DNA of 64,000 nt from positions 17,187-81,186 of the forward strand of contig JAGWLO010000005.1 of assembly GCA_028872015.1 (NCBI GenBank), read 5' to 3'. Source of the stretch: Burkholderiales bacterium. GTDB taxonomy: Bacteria > Pseudomonadota > Gammaproteobacteria > Burkholderiales > Burkholderiaceae_C. The notes beneath the pieces are model-generated. The model had not been told where the DNA came from and did no database searches. It was given only the letters and a program-made list of their open reading frames with translations. The stretch's first letter is position 1. Each line of letters starts with the position of its first letter. A program made the position numbers and the translations under genes. Below, piece after piece: positions 39,825 to 56,319 of this stretch.

Positions 39825-40824
39825 GGCGCTGCAGGCGCCGGCCGCGGCGGCGCGCCTGCTGGCCGCCGATGGTTGCGCCTACGCGGCGCTGGGCGCCGCG
39901 TTGCAGGGCGAGCCGCCGCAGGCGGTGGTGACGGTCGCCCGCGGCAGCTCGGACCATGCCGCGCACTACCTGGCGTACCTGGTCATGTCGCGCCTGGGGC
40001 AGCTCGTGACTTCGCTGCCGATGTCGCTGGTGACGCTGCACGATGCGCCGCTGCGTTGCCGGGGCCTGCTGTCGCTGGCCTTCTCGCAATCGGGCCAGAG
40101 CCCCGACCTGGTGGCGCCCACCGAGTTCTTCGGCCGCGGCGGCGCCCGCACCGTGGCGCTGGTCAACGACACCACCTCGCCGCTGGCGCGGGCTGCGCAA
40201 TGGGTGCTGCCGCTGCATGCCGGGGCCGAGACCAGCGTGGCGGCCACCAAGAGCTTCGTCTGCCAGTTGGTGGCCGGGGCGCGCCTGGTCGCGGCGTGGC
40301 AGGGCGATGCCCCGCTGCACGCCGCACTGCAGGCGCTGCCCGAAGCGCTGGCCGCCGCCGGGCGCGCCGACTGGTCAGCCGCCCTGCCCGTGCTGGCGCA
40401 GGCCGAGCGGCTCTATGTGGTCAGCCGCGGCACCGGGCTGCCGGTGGCCCTGGAAGCCGCGCTCAAGCTGAAGGAAACCTGCGGCATCCAGGCCGAGGCC
40501 TACTCGGGCGCCGAGCTGCGCCATGGTCCGCTGGCCCTGGTGGGCGACGGCTACCCGGTGCTCGTGATCGCGCCGCGCGGCCCGGCCCAGGCCGGCCTGC
40601 TGAGCCTGGCCGACGACCTGCGGCAGCGCGGCGCCCAGGTGCTGCTGGCGGCACCGGCCGGGGTGCCGGGCGCCCGGCTGCCGCTGCACCCGGGGCCCGA
40701 CCCCGCGCTCGACCCCATCACCGCCGTGCAGTCGTTCTACCTGCTGGTCGACGCCCTGGCGCAGGCGCGCGGGTTGGACCCCGACGCGCCGCGAAACCTG
40801 AGCAAGGTCACGCGCACGCACTGA
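39778..40824 (+). CDS. SIS-domain glucosamine-6-phosphate deaminase-like protein (NagB-II/AgaS type)
   Basis: The 348-aa protein has two SIS sugar-isomerase domains (VVTVARGSSDHAAHYLAYLV with SLAFSQSGQSPDL in the first; LYVVSRGTGLPVALEAALKL with EAYSGAELRHGPLAL in the second). The glutamine amidotransferase domain of GlmS is missing. Such SIS-only proteins act as glucosamine-6-phosphate deaminases (NagB-II). Given its 47-nt overlap with nagA, the likely reaction is GlcN-6-P to fructose-6-P plus ammonia. Start is TTG at 39778; no later ATG keeps the full first domain. A related role on other amino sugars (AgaS) is possible. Confidence 0.85.
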   Translation: MSPSPSPNASSQLRAEALQAPAAAARLLAADGCAYAALGAALQGEPPQAVVTVARGSSDHAAHYLAYLVMSRLGQLVTSLPMSLVTLHDAPLRCRGLLSLAFSQSGQSPDLVAPTEFFGRGGARTVALVNDTTSPLARAAQWVLPLHAGAETSVAATKSFVCQLVAGARLVAAWQGDAPLHAALQALPEALAAAGRADWSAALPVLAQAERLYVVSRGTGLPVALEAALKLKETCGIQAEAYSGAELRHGPLALVGDGYPVLVIAPRGPAQAGLLSLADDLRQRGAQVLLAAPAGVPGARLPLHPGPDPALDPITAVQSFYLLVDALAQARGLDPDAPRNLSKVTRTH

Positions 40825-40859
40825 GCCCCGGTACCCACCGGGTCAGCGCGACCAGGCCC

Positions 40860-40921
40860 TTGTATCGCCGTGCGCGCGCCCTATAATCCGCCTGCTAGCA
40901 CTCGCCAAGGCTGAGTGCTAA
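40860..40921 (+). promoter_or_regulatory. groESL promoter with CIRCE operator
   Basis: A sigma-70 promoter (-35 TTGTAT 40860-40865, 16-bp spacer, -10 TATAAT 40882-40887) is followed by CIRCE at 40895-40921: CTAGCACTC-N9-GAGTGCTAA, one mismatch from the consensus TTAGCACTC-N9-GAGTGCTAA. CIRCE overlaps the transcription start, so the repressor HrcA would hold the operon down until heat shock. hrcA itself is not in the window. Confidence 0.93.
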
Positions 40922-41034
40922 CGATCGGAGGGCGTTCGGCAGCTGCTGCGCAACCCGACGATCGATGAATGTCAGCAAGGACTGACTTCTTCAGTTCCTG
41001 GCACCGTGCCTACCGTCAATCGCAAGGAGAAGAT

Positions 41035-41325
41035 ATGAAGCTGCGTCCGTTGCACGATCGCGTGATCGTCAAGCGCCTCGAGCAGGAAACCAAGACTGCC
41101 TCGGGCATCGTGATCCCCGACAACGCCGCCGAGAAGCCCGACCAGGGTGAAGTCCTGGCCGTGGGCCCGGGCAAGCGTAGCGACAAGGGTGATTTCATCG
41201 CCCTGAACATCAAGGTCGGCGACCGCGTGCTGTTCGGCAAGTACAGCGGCCAGACCGTCAAGGTCGATGGCGACGAACTGCTGGTGATGCGCGAAGAAGA
41301 CCTCTTCGCCGTCGTCGAGAAGTAA
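41035..41325 (+). CDS. groES: Co-chaperonin GroES
   Basis: GroES is the 10-kDa lid of the GroEL chamber. The 96-aa protein has [20 protein letters not shown], the mobile loop around [16 protein letters not shown], and [20 protein letters not shown]. The ATG at 41035 follows a strong AAGGAGA ribosome site; the earlier track start is in the leader. It is first in a two-gene operon with groEL, 30 nt apart, under CIRCE/HrcA control. Confidence 0.97.
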   Translation: MKLRPLHDRVIVKRLEQETKTASGIVIPDNAAEKPDQGEVLAVGPGKRSDKGDFIALNIKVGDRVLFGKYSGQTVKVDGDELLVMREEDLFAVVEK

Positions 41326-43011
<1,686 letters not shown>

Positions 43012-43018
43012 GCCCTGC

Positions 43019-43042
43019 GGGCCGGCACCACGGTGCCGGCCC
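43019..43042 (+). repeat. GC-rich perfect inverted repeat after groEL
   Basis: GGGCCGGCACC and GGTGCCGGCCC pair perfectly around AC, starting 8 nt after the groEL stop. No T-run follows. It may stabilise the 3' end of the message, while the real terminator lies 30 bp further on. Confidence 0.5.
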
Positions 43043-43069
43043 CGTGCCGACAAGCTGCGGCCGATGGCC

Positions 43070-43105
43070 AGGCCCGCGCACCGCGAGGTGGGCGGGCCTT
43101 TTCGT
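43070..43105 (+). terminator. Rho-independent terminator of groESL
   Basis: AGGCCCGC (43070-43077) pairs with GCGGGCCT (43092-43099) and is followed by TTTTCGTT. It lies 59 nt after the groEL stop and ends the operon before the next gene at 43173. Confidence 0.75.
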
Positions 43106-43172
43106 TCCTACGTCGCGCCTGCGGCTCCGCAGCGCCTTCAAGGCTGCGCGCTGCGGCCGATAAACTCAAGCC

Positions 43173-44861
43173 ATGTCCGCCCGGCAGATCTCGCGCGCCC
43201 TGAATCAGTTCGTCGACGACGAGCTGCTGCGTGCCCCGCTGCTCTTCGACCAGCTGGTGGACGGCACCATCGAGCACGCGCGGGCCGAGATGGCCGACAT
43301 GCCGCCGGTGCAGCGCGGCGCCATCGCCGACATGCTCGAGTCGCTGCTGGCGCAGCGGCCCAGGCTCGGGCAGTACTTCACGCGCTCGCTGGGCGAGCAG
43401 GCCCGCCAGGAGCTCGCGGCCGGCTCGCCGGCCGGCGGCATCGCGCGCCCCGCCACGCCCGGGGCGACGCGGCCGCGCACGCTGGCGCTGGTGGACGACG
43501 CGACGGTGGCGCTCGACGTCGAGCTCTCGCACGCCATCGAGGCCATCAAGAGCATCGCCGAATACGAGCTGCGCGAGCTGCAGACCTACACCGCGGCCCT
43601 GGTCGGCGACATGGACGTGGCCGCCGACCACAACCCCTTCCGCGCCGAGACCTATGCCCGCGCCCTGTGGGACGCGGCGCAGGCGCTGCCGCTGTCGCGC
43701 GGGCACCAGGTGGCCTTCATGCGCCATGCGGGCGTGCCGCTGGCGCACCTGCTGCGCAAGAGCTACGCCGCGGCTTCGTCGCGGCTCGAGTCGATGGGCG
43801 TCGAGCCGGCGGCCTACCGCACGCTGATCCTGCCGGCGGGCTCGCGCCGCGGCACGTTGCCGGGCGAGACCACCTTCAGCCCCGACCTGCAGCGCATGCG
43901 AGACAGCATGAGCTCGCAGCGCGGCGGTCCGCAGACCCTGAGCCTGCGCCTGGAGGGCCAGCCGGCACCGCTGCCCACGGCCGCGGGCGCGCTGGCGGGG
44001 GGCGCTGCGCGCGCGCCCGAAACCTGGCGCGACATCGCCCGCCAGGCCGCCAACCCGGTGGACCGGCAATCGGTCGAACTCGTCAGCCGGCTGTTCGACG
44101 CCATGCGCGCCGACCCCCGCGTGCCGCACGACGTGGCGGCGCTGATCGCACGCCTGCAGGGCCCGGCGATGCGCCTGACGTTGCGCGACAGCAGCCTGCT
44201 CGACCAGGACCGGCACCCGCTGTGGCGCTTCATCAACCGGCTCGCCTTCGAAGCCGAGATGACCCCCGACCCGGCCGACCCCGAGCGGGCGCAACTGCTG
44301 GCGGCCGCCCAGTCGACCGTGGAGCGGCTGGGCGACGAGCCCGACCAGAGCAACGAGCTCTACCGCTGGGCCATCGAGCGGCTGGACCTGCTGCAGCAGC
44401 GCCGCATGGCGCGGCGCCTGGCTGCCGCAGCCAGCCAGATCGGTGCGCTGCAGAAACTCGAGGACAAGCTGGCCGACGGCGGCCCGCTGCCCTCCACGCT
44501 GCACGGCATGCTCGACGTGCCGCACCTGGACACGGTGCCGGCCGAGCTGATCGAGTCGCTCGGCGCCAAGACCGTGCCCGACTCGGGTGGCGAGTCTTGG
44601 CTCGACGAGTTGCGGCCGGGCGACTGGGTACGCATGTTCATCCAGGGTCACTGGGTGCAGGCGCGGCTGCTGTGGCCGGGCGAGCGGCGCGAGATCTGGC
44701 TGTTTGCCGACGGCGCCTCCGACGACACCTGGGCCGTGCGCCGCGGCGCCCTGCTGACGATGCGCACCGAGCGCCTGGCCAAGAAGATCCGCGAGCGCTC
44801 GATCGTCGGCAGCGCCGCGGCGCGGGTGCAGGAAGCCCTGGCCGCGCCCAAGCCGGCCTGA
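43173..44861 (+). CDS. Large cytoplasmic protein, DUF1631-like
   Basis: The 562-aa product has no catalytic motif I recognise. It is mostly helical (FVDDELLRAPLLFDQLVDGT, RALWDAAQALPLSRGHQVAF, KLEDKLADGGPLPS). It ends in a beta-rich module (LRPGDWVRMFIQGHWVQARL, LWPGERREIWLFADG), which recalls the PilZ-like C-terminus of DUF1631 proteins, although those are usually longer. A Pro/Ala-rich linker follows ~residue 240. No signal peptide or membrane helix is visible. It is alone between groEL and a convergent gene. The family name is a tentative match. Confidence 0.55.
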   Translation: MSARQISRALNQFVDDELLRAPLLFDQLVDGTIEHARAEMADMPPVQRGAIADMLESLLAQRPRLGQYFTRSLGEQARQELAAGSPAGGIARPATPGATRPRTLALVDDATVALDVELSHAIEAIKSIAEYELRELQTYTAALVGDMDVAADHNPFRAETYARALWDAAQALPLSRGHQVAFMRHAGVPLAHLLRKSYAAASSRLESMGVEPAAYRTLILPAGSRRGTLPGETTFSPDLQRMRDSMSSQRGGPQTLSLRLEGQPAPLPTAAGALAGGAARAPETWRDIARQAANPVDRQSVELVSRLFDAMRADPRVPHDVAALIARLQGPAMRLTLRDSSLLDQDRHPLWRFINRLAFEAEMTPDPADPERAQLLAAAQSTVERLGDEPDQSNELYRWAIERLDLLQQRRMARRLAAAASQIGALQKLEDKLADGGPLPSTLHGMLDVPHLDTVPAELIESLGAKTVPDSGGESWLDELRPGDWVRMFIQGHWVQARLLWPGERREIWLFADGASDDTWAVRRGALLTMRTERLAKKIRERSIVGSAAARVQEALAAPKPA

Positions 44862-44897
44862 GGCGCCAGCCCGCGCGCGGCGGCAGGCCGCGGCGGG

Positions 44898-45779
44898 TCA
44901 GCCCTCGGCCACCAGCTCGGCGATGAGCGCGGCCACGCGCGCCGGCTGCTCGTGCACGATCCAGTGCGTGGCCGAAGGCACCCGCAGCAGGCGCAGCGTC
45001 GGCACCCAGCGCTCCAGCCCCTGCAGCAGGCCGGGACGCAAGGCCAGGTCGGCGTCGCCCCAGAGCACGGTGGTGGGCACGCGCACGGTCACGCTCTCGT
45101 CGGGCAGGGTCAGCGTGTGCAGCGCGTCGCCGGGCGCGGTGGCCGGCCGCAGCGGCGAGGCGCGGTAGTAGTTCAGCGGGCCGCGCAGCCCGGCCCCGCC
45201 TTCGCCCCAGGCGGCGCGATAGCGGTCCTGCAGCTCGGGCGTAAGCCATGCCGCCGCGCCGAAGAAGGGCCACAGGCGCGCGAAATCGCGCTCGGCCAGC
45301 AGCCGCTCGGCATCAGGCCGGCAGAGGAAGTTCATGTAGGCGCTGGCCTGCTGCTGCTCGGCGCTGGCCCGCAGCTCGCGCAGGAAGGCCGCCGGGTGCG
45401 GCGAGTTGACGATGAGCAGGTGGCGGATCAGGTCGGGCCGCGCGGCGGCCAGGTTCCAGGCCAGCGCGCCGCCCCAGTCGTGCGCCACCAGCAGCGGCAG
45501 CGGCGCGCCCAGGGCCTCGATCGCTGCCGCCACGTCGGCCACCAGGGGCTTGGCGCGGTAGGCCTCCACATCCGCCGGTGCCGACGAGCCCGGGTAGCCG
45601 CGCAGATTGGGCGCCACGGCGTTCACGCGCTCGGCCAGCAGCGACAGCACCTCGTCCCAGGCGAAGGCAGCCTCGGGAAAGCCATGCAGCAGCAGCGCGC
45701 CGGGGCGGCCGGCGCCGTTGCGGCGGCAGGCCAGCGTGATGCCGTGCGGCAGCACCAGGTCGAAGCGCTCCGGGCTCAT
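44898..45779 (-). CDS. Alpha/beta hydrolase, epoxide hydrolase or dehalogenase-like
   Basis: This 293-aa enzyme has the alpha/beta hydrolase fold with oxyanion motif LLHGFPEAAFAWDEVL. The nucleophile elbow is VAHDWGGALAWNLAAARP, in which Asp replaces Ser. This is the mark of the epoxide hydrolase and haloalkane/haloacetate dehalogenase branch. A late acidic residue in VLWGDADLALRPG and His in SATHWIVHEQP complete the likely triad. The ATG at 45779 overlaps the engB stop (ATGA), so it is coupled to engB; the track start at 45794 lies inside engB. The substrate cannot be inferred. Confidence 0.82.
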   Translation of the reverse strand: MSPERFDLVLPHGITLACRRNGAGRPGALLLHGFPEAAFAWDEVLSLLAERVNAVAPNLRGYPGSSAPADVEAYRAKPLVADVAAAIEALGAPLPLLVAHDWGGALAWNLAAARPDLIRHLLIVNSPHPAAFLRELRASAEQQQASAYMNFLCRPDAERLLAERDFARLWPFFGAAAWLTPELQDRYRAAWGEGGAGLRGPLNYYRASPLRPATAPGDALHTLTLPDESVTVRVPTTVLWGDADLALRPGLLQGLERWVPTLRLLRVPSATHWIVHEQPARVAALIAELVAEG

Positions 45780-46462
45780 CCTGGCAGCCTCCATCCGTGC
45801 ACGGTCTGGGCGAGGTCGGCCAGGCCCAGGCCCGACAGGGCCGAGAACAGCGTGACGGCGATGTCGGCGTTGTCAGTGGCGACCTCGGCCAGCACGCGCT
45901 GCGCCCCTTCCAGCGCCGCGGCCGCCTCGCGCCGGCTCAGCTTGTCGGCCTTGGTCAGCACGGCCAGCAGGCGCACCTCGCCGTTGGCCAGCCGCGGCGC
46001 CACCAGGGCCAGCAGACGCCGGTCCAGATCGGTCAGGCCCAGGCGCGAATCGACCATCAGCACCAGGCCGTGCAACGGCCGGCGCAGCTGCAGGTACTCG
46101 GCCATCACCGCCTGCCAGCGCAGCTTGGCAGCGCGCTCGACCGCCGCGTAGCCATAGCCCGGCAGGTCGGCGAAGAGCGCATCGGGCGCGCCCCGGGGGC
46201 CCAGCTCGAAGAGGTTGATGTGCTGGGTGCGGCCCGGCGTGCGCGAGGCGTAGGCCAGCCGCCGCTGCTGCGCCAGCCGGTTGATGGCGGTGGACTTGCC
46301 GGCGTTGCTGCGCCCGACGAAGGCGATCTCGGGCAGCTCGCTGGCCGGCAGCTGCGAGAGCTGGCTGGCCGTGGTGAGGAAGCGGGCCCCGTGGGCCCAG
46401 GCCAGCGCGGCCTTGGCAGGATCGCCGGCAGGGGTTGTTCGGGGCAGGTCGGCGAGCGTCAT
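45776..46462 (-). CDS. engB: Ribosome biogenesis GTP-binding protein EngB/YihA
   Basis: EngB is a TRAFAC GTPase needed for 50S assembly and cell division. The 228-aa protein has P-loop VGRSNAGKSTAINRL (~48), DLPGYGYAAVERAAK (switch II) and LTKADKLSRREAA (NKxD-type). The start at 46462 (MTLADLPRTTPAG) lies 6 nt from a TACAAT -10 box on the same strand, so its mRNA would be leaderless; the track start at 47293 is wrong. It is divergent from the cytochrome c gene, a conserved pairing in betaproteobacteria. Confidence 0.94.
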   Translation of the reverse strand: MTLADLPRTTPAGDPAKAALAWAHGARFLTTASQLSQLPASELPEIAFVGRSNAGKSTAINRLAQQRRLAYASRTPGRTQHINLFELGPRGAPDALFADLPGYGYAAVERAAKLRWQAVMAEYLQLRRPLHGLVLMVDSRLGLTDLDRRLLALVAPRLANGEVRLLAVLTKADKLSRREAAAALEGAQRVLAEVATDNADIAVTLFSALSGLGLADLAQTVHGWRLPG

Positions 46463-46467
46463 GGCGA

Positions 46468-46477
46468 ATTGTAGAAT
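46468..46477. promoter_or_regulatory. Overlapping divergent -10 boxes for engB and the cytochrome c gene
   Basis: On the minus strand TACAAT (46473-46468) points to engB. On the plus strand TAGAAT (46472-46477) points to the cytochrome gene. The two hexamers share two base pairs inside the inverted repeat GAATTGTAGAATTC (46466-46479). RNA polymerase could not occupy both at once. Confidence 0.5.
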
Positions 46478-46564
46478 TCGTGGCTTTATGTCTCGTCCCA
46501 TCGTCCTGCCGAAGCTCTGCCGAACCGGGCCGAACTTCGCTGCCCTCCTGCTGAAGGCCCCTGC

Positions 46565-47200
46565 ATGAAGTTCCGTCCTGCCCCGGCCGCGCTGGCCCTG
46601 CTCGTCTCTGCCCTGGCCTGCCTGGCGGGCACCGCGTTGGCGGCCGACGCGCCCGCGCCCTTCAAGCCCGATCCGGCCAAGGGCCAGCAGCTGGCCACGA
46701 GCTGCGGCGCCTGCCACACGCAGGACGGCTCGCGCGGCGCGGCCACCTACCCGATCCTGCAGGGCCAGCACCGCGACTATCTGGTCAAGCAGCTGACCGA
46801 ATTCAAGGAAGGCAAGCGCAAGAACGCCATCATGAACGGCATGGCGGCGGCCCTGTCCAACGAGGACATGCAGAACATCGCTGCCTTCTACGCGGGCCTC
46901 AAGGCCAAGCCCGGCTACGCCACCGACAAGGCCACGGTGGCGCTGGGGCAGCAGATCTACCGCGGCGGCATCGCCGAGCGCCACGTGCCCGCCTGCGCCG
47001 GCTGCCACAGCCCCGACGGTGCCGGCATCCCCGCCCAGTACCCGCGCCTGGGCGGCCAGCATGAGGAGTACCTCAACGCCCAGCTCACCGCCTTCGGCAG
47101 CGGCGCGCGCGACAACAACCCGGTCATGATGACCATCGCCGGGCGGCTCAAGCCCGACGAGATGAAGGCCGTGGCCGACTACATCCAGGGCCTGCGCTGA
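46565..47200 (+). CDS. Dihaem cytochrome c (c4 type)
   Basis: This 211-aa periplasmic electron carrier has a Sec signal peptide (LALLVSALACLAGTALA, cleavage near ALA-A, ~27). It has two haem-binding sites, SCGACHTQDGSRGA (~57) and ACAGCHSPDGAGIPAQY (~150), each inside a similar ~90-residue domain with a distal Met (IMNGMAAALS and VMMTIAGRL). Tandem class I cytochrome domains of this size are cytochrome c4, which usually passes electrons to a terminal oxidase. Its divergent partner is engB. A strong terminator follows. Confidence 0.9.
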   Translation: MKFRPAPAALALLVSALACLAGTALAADAPAPFKPDPAKGQQLATSCGACHTQDGSRGAATYPILQGQHRDYLVKQLTEFKEGKRKNAIMNGMAAALSNEDMQNIAAFYAGLKAKPGYATDKATVALGQQIYRGGIAERHVPACAGCHSPDGAGIPAQYPRLGGQHEEYLNAQLTAFGSGARDNNPVMMTIAGRLKPDEMKAVADYIQGLR

Positions 47201-47243
47201 CAGGGCTGGACCGGCCGATGCCCGCGCGTCGGCCCTGCCCCCG

Positions 47244-47268
47244 GGCCGGTCTTTGGACCGGCCTTTTT
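47244..47268 (+). terminator. Rho-independent terminator after the cytochrome c gene
   Basis: GGCCGGTC-TTTG-GACCGGCC, a perfect 8-bp stem with a 4-nt loop, is followed directly by five T. It separates the cytochrome gene from msrP. Confidence 0.88.
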
Positions 47269-47376
47269 CATGGAGCCCCGACGGGCGGCCCAAAATGACC
47301 CGGGTTGCCGCGCCGGCTGTAAGAGGCCGGGGCCGGCTCCGACTCCTTGGGCAGTCCCCTGCCGGAAAGCGCCACG

Positions 47377-48366
<990 letters not shown>

Positions 48367-48377
48367 TCGGCGCCGCG

Positions 48378-49087
48378 ATGGCCCTGAGCACCCAACCGGG
48401 CGCGCCGCTTTCGGCGGTGCCGGCGCCGCAGCGGCCCGCGCCGCGCCCGCCTTCGCGCGCCAACCGCGCGCTGCTGCATCCCGCCGCCAAGCCGCTGCTG
48501 TTCGCGACCGCGATGGGGCCCTTCGCGGCCCTGGTCTACGGTGCCTTCGCCGATGCCCTAGGCCCCAACCCGGCCGAGGCCCTGATCCACCGCACTGGCG
48601 ACTGGACGCTGCGACTGCTGTGCCTGACGCTGGCGGTCACGCCGCTGCGCCAGCTCAGCGGCTGGCACGCGCTGGCGCGGCTGCGCCGCATGCTGGGCCT
48701 GTTCACCGCCTTCTACGGCACGCTGCACTTCCTGTCCTACGCCTGGCTGGACAAGGGCTTCGTGCTGGCCGACATCGTGCGCGACGTGGCCAAGCGGCCC
48801 TTCATCCTGGTGGGCACGGCCGCGCTGCTGCTGATGCTGCCGCTGGCCGCGACCTCGTTCAACCGTGCCATCAAGGCCCTGGGCGCCGCGCGCTGGCAGG
48901 CGCTGCACCGGCTGGTCTACGCGGTGGCGCTGCTCGGCCTGCTGCACTTCTTCTGGATGCGCGCGGCCAAGAACCACTTCAGCGACTGGTCGGTCTACGC
49001 CGCCGTGATGGCCTTGCTGCTGGGCTGGAGGCTGTGGCGGCGCTTGCGCCCGGCCGCGCACCCGGCCCCGCGCCCGGCCGCCCCCGT

Positions 49088-49100
<13 letters not shown>
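48378..49100 (+). CDS. msrQ: Haem-binding membrane subunit MsrQ
   Basis: MsrQ (YedZ) is the b-haem membrane protein that passes electrons from the respiratory chain to MsrP. The 240-aa protein has about six hydrophobic segments of the ferric-reductase-like fold. Haem-ligand histidines occur in [40 protein letters not shown] and the early region. The ATG at 48378 is chosen 11 nt after msrP. A ~30-residue Pro/Ala-rich N-terminal extension precedes the first helix. Its 3' end overlaps the convergent uvrA stop by 13 nt. Confidence 0.92.
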
Positions 49101-54979
<5,879 letters not shown>

Positions 54980-55008
54980 GGAGGCCTTGTGCAGCGTGAA
55001 GGCGCAGG

Positions 55009-55014
55009 ATTCTA
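55009..55014 (-). promoter_or_regulatory. -10 box for the double uvrA gene
   Basis: TAGAAT on the minus strand (55014-55009) would start transcription near 55002, ~23 nt before the ATG at 54979. No CTGT-N8-ACAG SOS box is visible around it, in contrast to LexA-controlled uvrA of E. coli. Confidence 0.4.
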
Positions 55015-55176
55015 GGCATCCCCCCCGGCTGCGCGGGGCGCGGGGTCGGGCCGTGTTTCAGCTGACATCGGGCCGGCCGGCCCTGCAACAGCGGCGGCAC
55101 GCGGCGGCGACAGCATGCTCTGCAAGAGCCGGCCGCACGGCTCGATCCGCGCCCCATCGACAAAGGAGAGAACGCC

Positions 55177-55644
55177 ATGAAGACTCGGCATCTGCAACGC
55201 ACCCTTTGGGCCACCGCCCTGGTCGGAGGCTTCGGACTGTCCGCGCTGCCGTCCTGGGCCAGCGACATGCCCGCGGCCATGCCTTCGGCCAGCGCCGGCA
55301 TCGTGCGCGAGCGCATCGACGGCCACGCCTTCCAGACCGGCGGCATCGGCCGCGACCAGGTCAAGGCCATGCAGCGGCGCGACGGCGCCTACGACCTGCA
55401 CCTGGCCTTCTCGGAAGGGCCGCACGGCGACTACGTGACCGGCCTGAAAGTGCGCGTGGAGAACACCGCCGGCCACCCCGTCTTCGCCTACGACGGCGCC
55501 GGCCCGCTCACCGACATCAAGCTGCCGGCGGGCAGCTACCGCGTCGTCGCCGACTACCACGGCGTGCCGCAGAGCGGGCTGGTGACGGTGCAGCCGGGCA
55601 AGCCGGCCGACCTCTACCTGCACTGGGCGAAGGACCTGGGATGA
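55177..55644 (+). CDS. Small periplasmic protein with carboxypeptidase-regulatory-like fold
   Basis: This 155-aa exported protein has a Sec signal peptide ([20 protein letters not shown], cleavage near SWA-S at ~30). The mature part has ~125 residues of beta-sandwich character: [40 protein letters not shown] and [19 protein letters not shown]. This pattern resembles carboxypeptidase-regulatory or transthyretin-like domains that sit on other periplasmic proteins. A GGAGAG ribosome site precedes the ATG. It overlaps the Rieske gene by 4 nt (ATGA), so the two are made together. No named family recognised. Confidence 0.65.
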   Translation: MKTRHLQRTLWATALVGGFGLSALPSWASDMPAAMPSASAGIVRERIDGHAFQTGGIGRDQVKAMQRRDGAYDLHLAFSEGPHGDYVTGLKVRVENTAGHPVFAYDGAGPLTDIKLPAGSYRVVADYHGVPQSGLVTVQPGKPADLYLHWAKDLG

Positions 55645-56285
55645 CCGCCGCGACCCTGCCCGGCGCGCAGCCCGGCCCCGCGCAGGGCGCAGGGCCGGCC
55701 TCGCTGCGATCGCCCACGCCCGAGGGCGCCGCCCGGCGGCGCCTGCTGCTGGCCACCGCGGGCACGGTGGGCGGCCTGGGCCTGGTCGCCACGGCCGTGC
55801 CCTTCGTCGAGACCTTCGAGCCCTCGGCCCGCGCCCGCGCGATGGGCGCCCCGGTGGAGGCCGACTGGGGCTCGCTGGCGCCGGGCCAGCTGCGCACGGT
55901 GGCCTGGCGCGGCATGCCGGTGTGGCTGATGCGGCGCACACCGGCGATGGTGGCTGCGCTCGACGCCCCCAACCCCGACCTGGCCGACCCCGACTCCAGG
56001 CACTCCGACCAGCCCCCCGCCTGCCGCAACCCGACCCGATCGCTGCAGCCCGAGCTGCTCGTGGCCGTGGGCATCTGCACCCACCTGGGCTGCATCCCCT
56101 CGCTGAAGATCGGCGACGCCGGCTTCGAGTCGCTGATGCACGCCCGCGAGGACGGCTTCCTGTGCCCCTGCCACGGCTCGCGCTACGACCTGGCCGGCCG
56201 CGTGGTGCGCAACGTGCCGGCGCCGCTGAACCTGCCGATCCCGCCCTACCAGCTGCTGGCCGGGCAGACGGTGCGGATCGGCTGA
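55641..56285 (+). CDS. Rieske [2Fe-2S] protein, ubiquinol-cytochrome c reductase subunit-like, orphan
   Basis: This 214-aa protein has an N-terminal anchor with a twin-arginine-like region ([20 protein letters not shown]). The Rieske cluster motifs CTHLGCIPS (~152) and CPCHGSRYD (~180) give the two Cys and two His ligands, and the end is [14 protein letters not shown]. These are features of the bc1 complex iron-sulfur subunit (PetA). No petB or petC follows; the liv operon is next on the other strand. It is coupled to the preceding small periplasmic gene. Residues 110-135 carry an unusual Pro/Asp/Arg-rich loop ([20 protein letters not shown]). It may be a second PetA or serve another oxidoreductase. 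Confidence 0.88.
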   Translation: MTAATLPGAQPGPAQGAGPASLRSPTPEGAARRRLLLATAGTVGGLGLVATAVPFVETFEPSARARAMGAPVEADWGSLAPGQLRTVAWRGMPVWLMRRTPAMVAALDAPNPDLADPDSRHSDQPPACRNPTRSLQPELLVAVGICTHLGCIPSLKIGDAGFESLMHAREDGFLCPCHGSRYDLAGRVVRNVPAPLNLPIPPYQLLAGQTVRIG

Positions 56286-56319
56286 AGCCTGGAGGACTGG
56301 CCGCCCAATCCCGCGGGCC

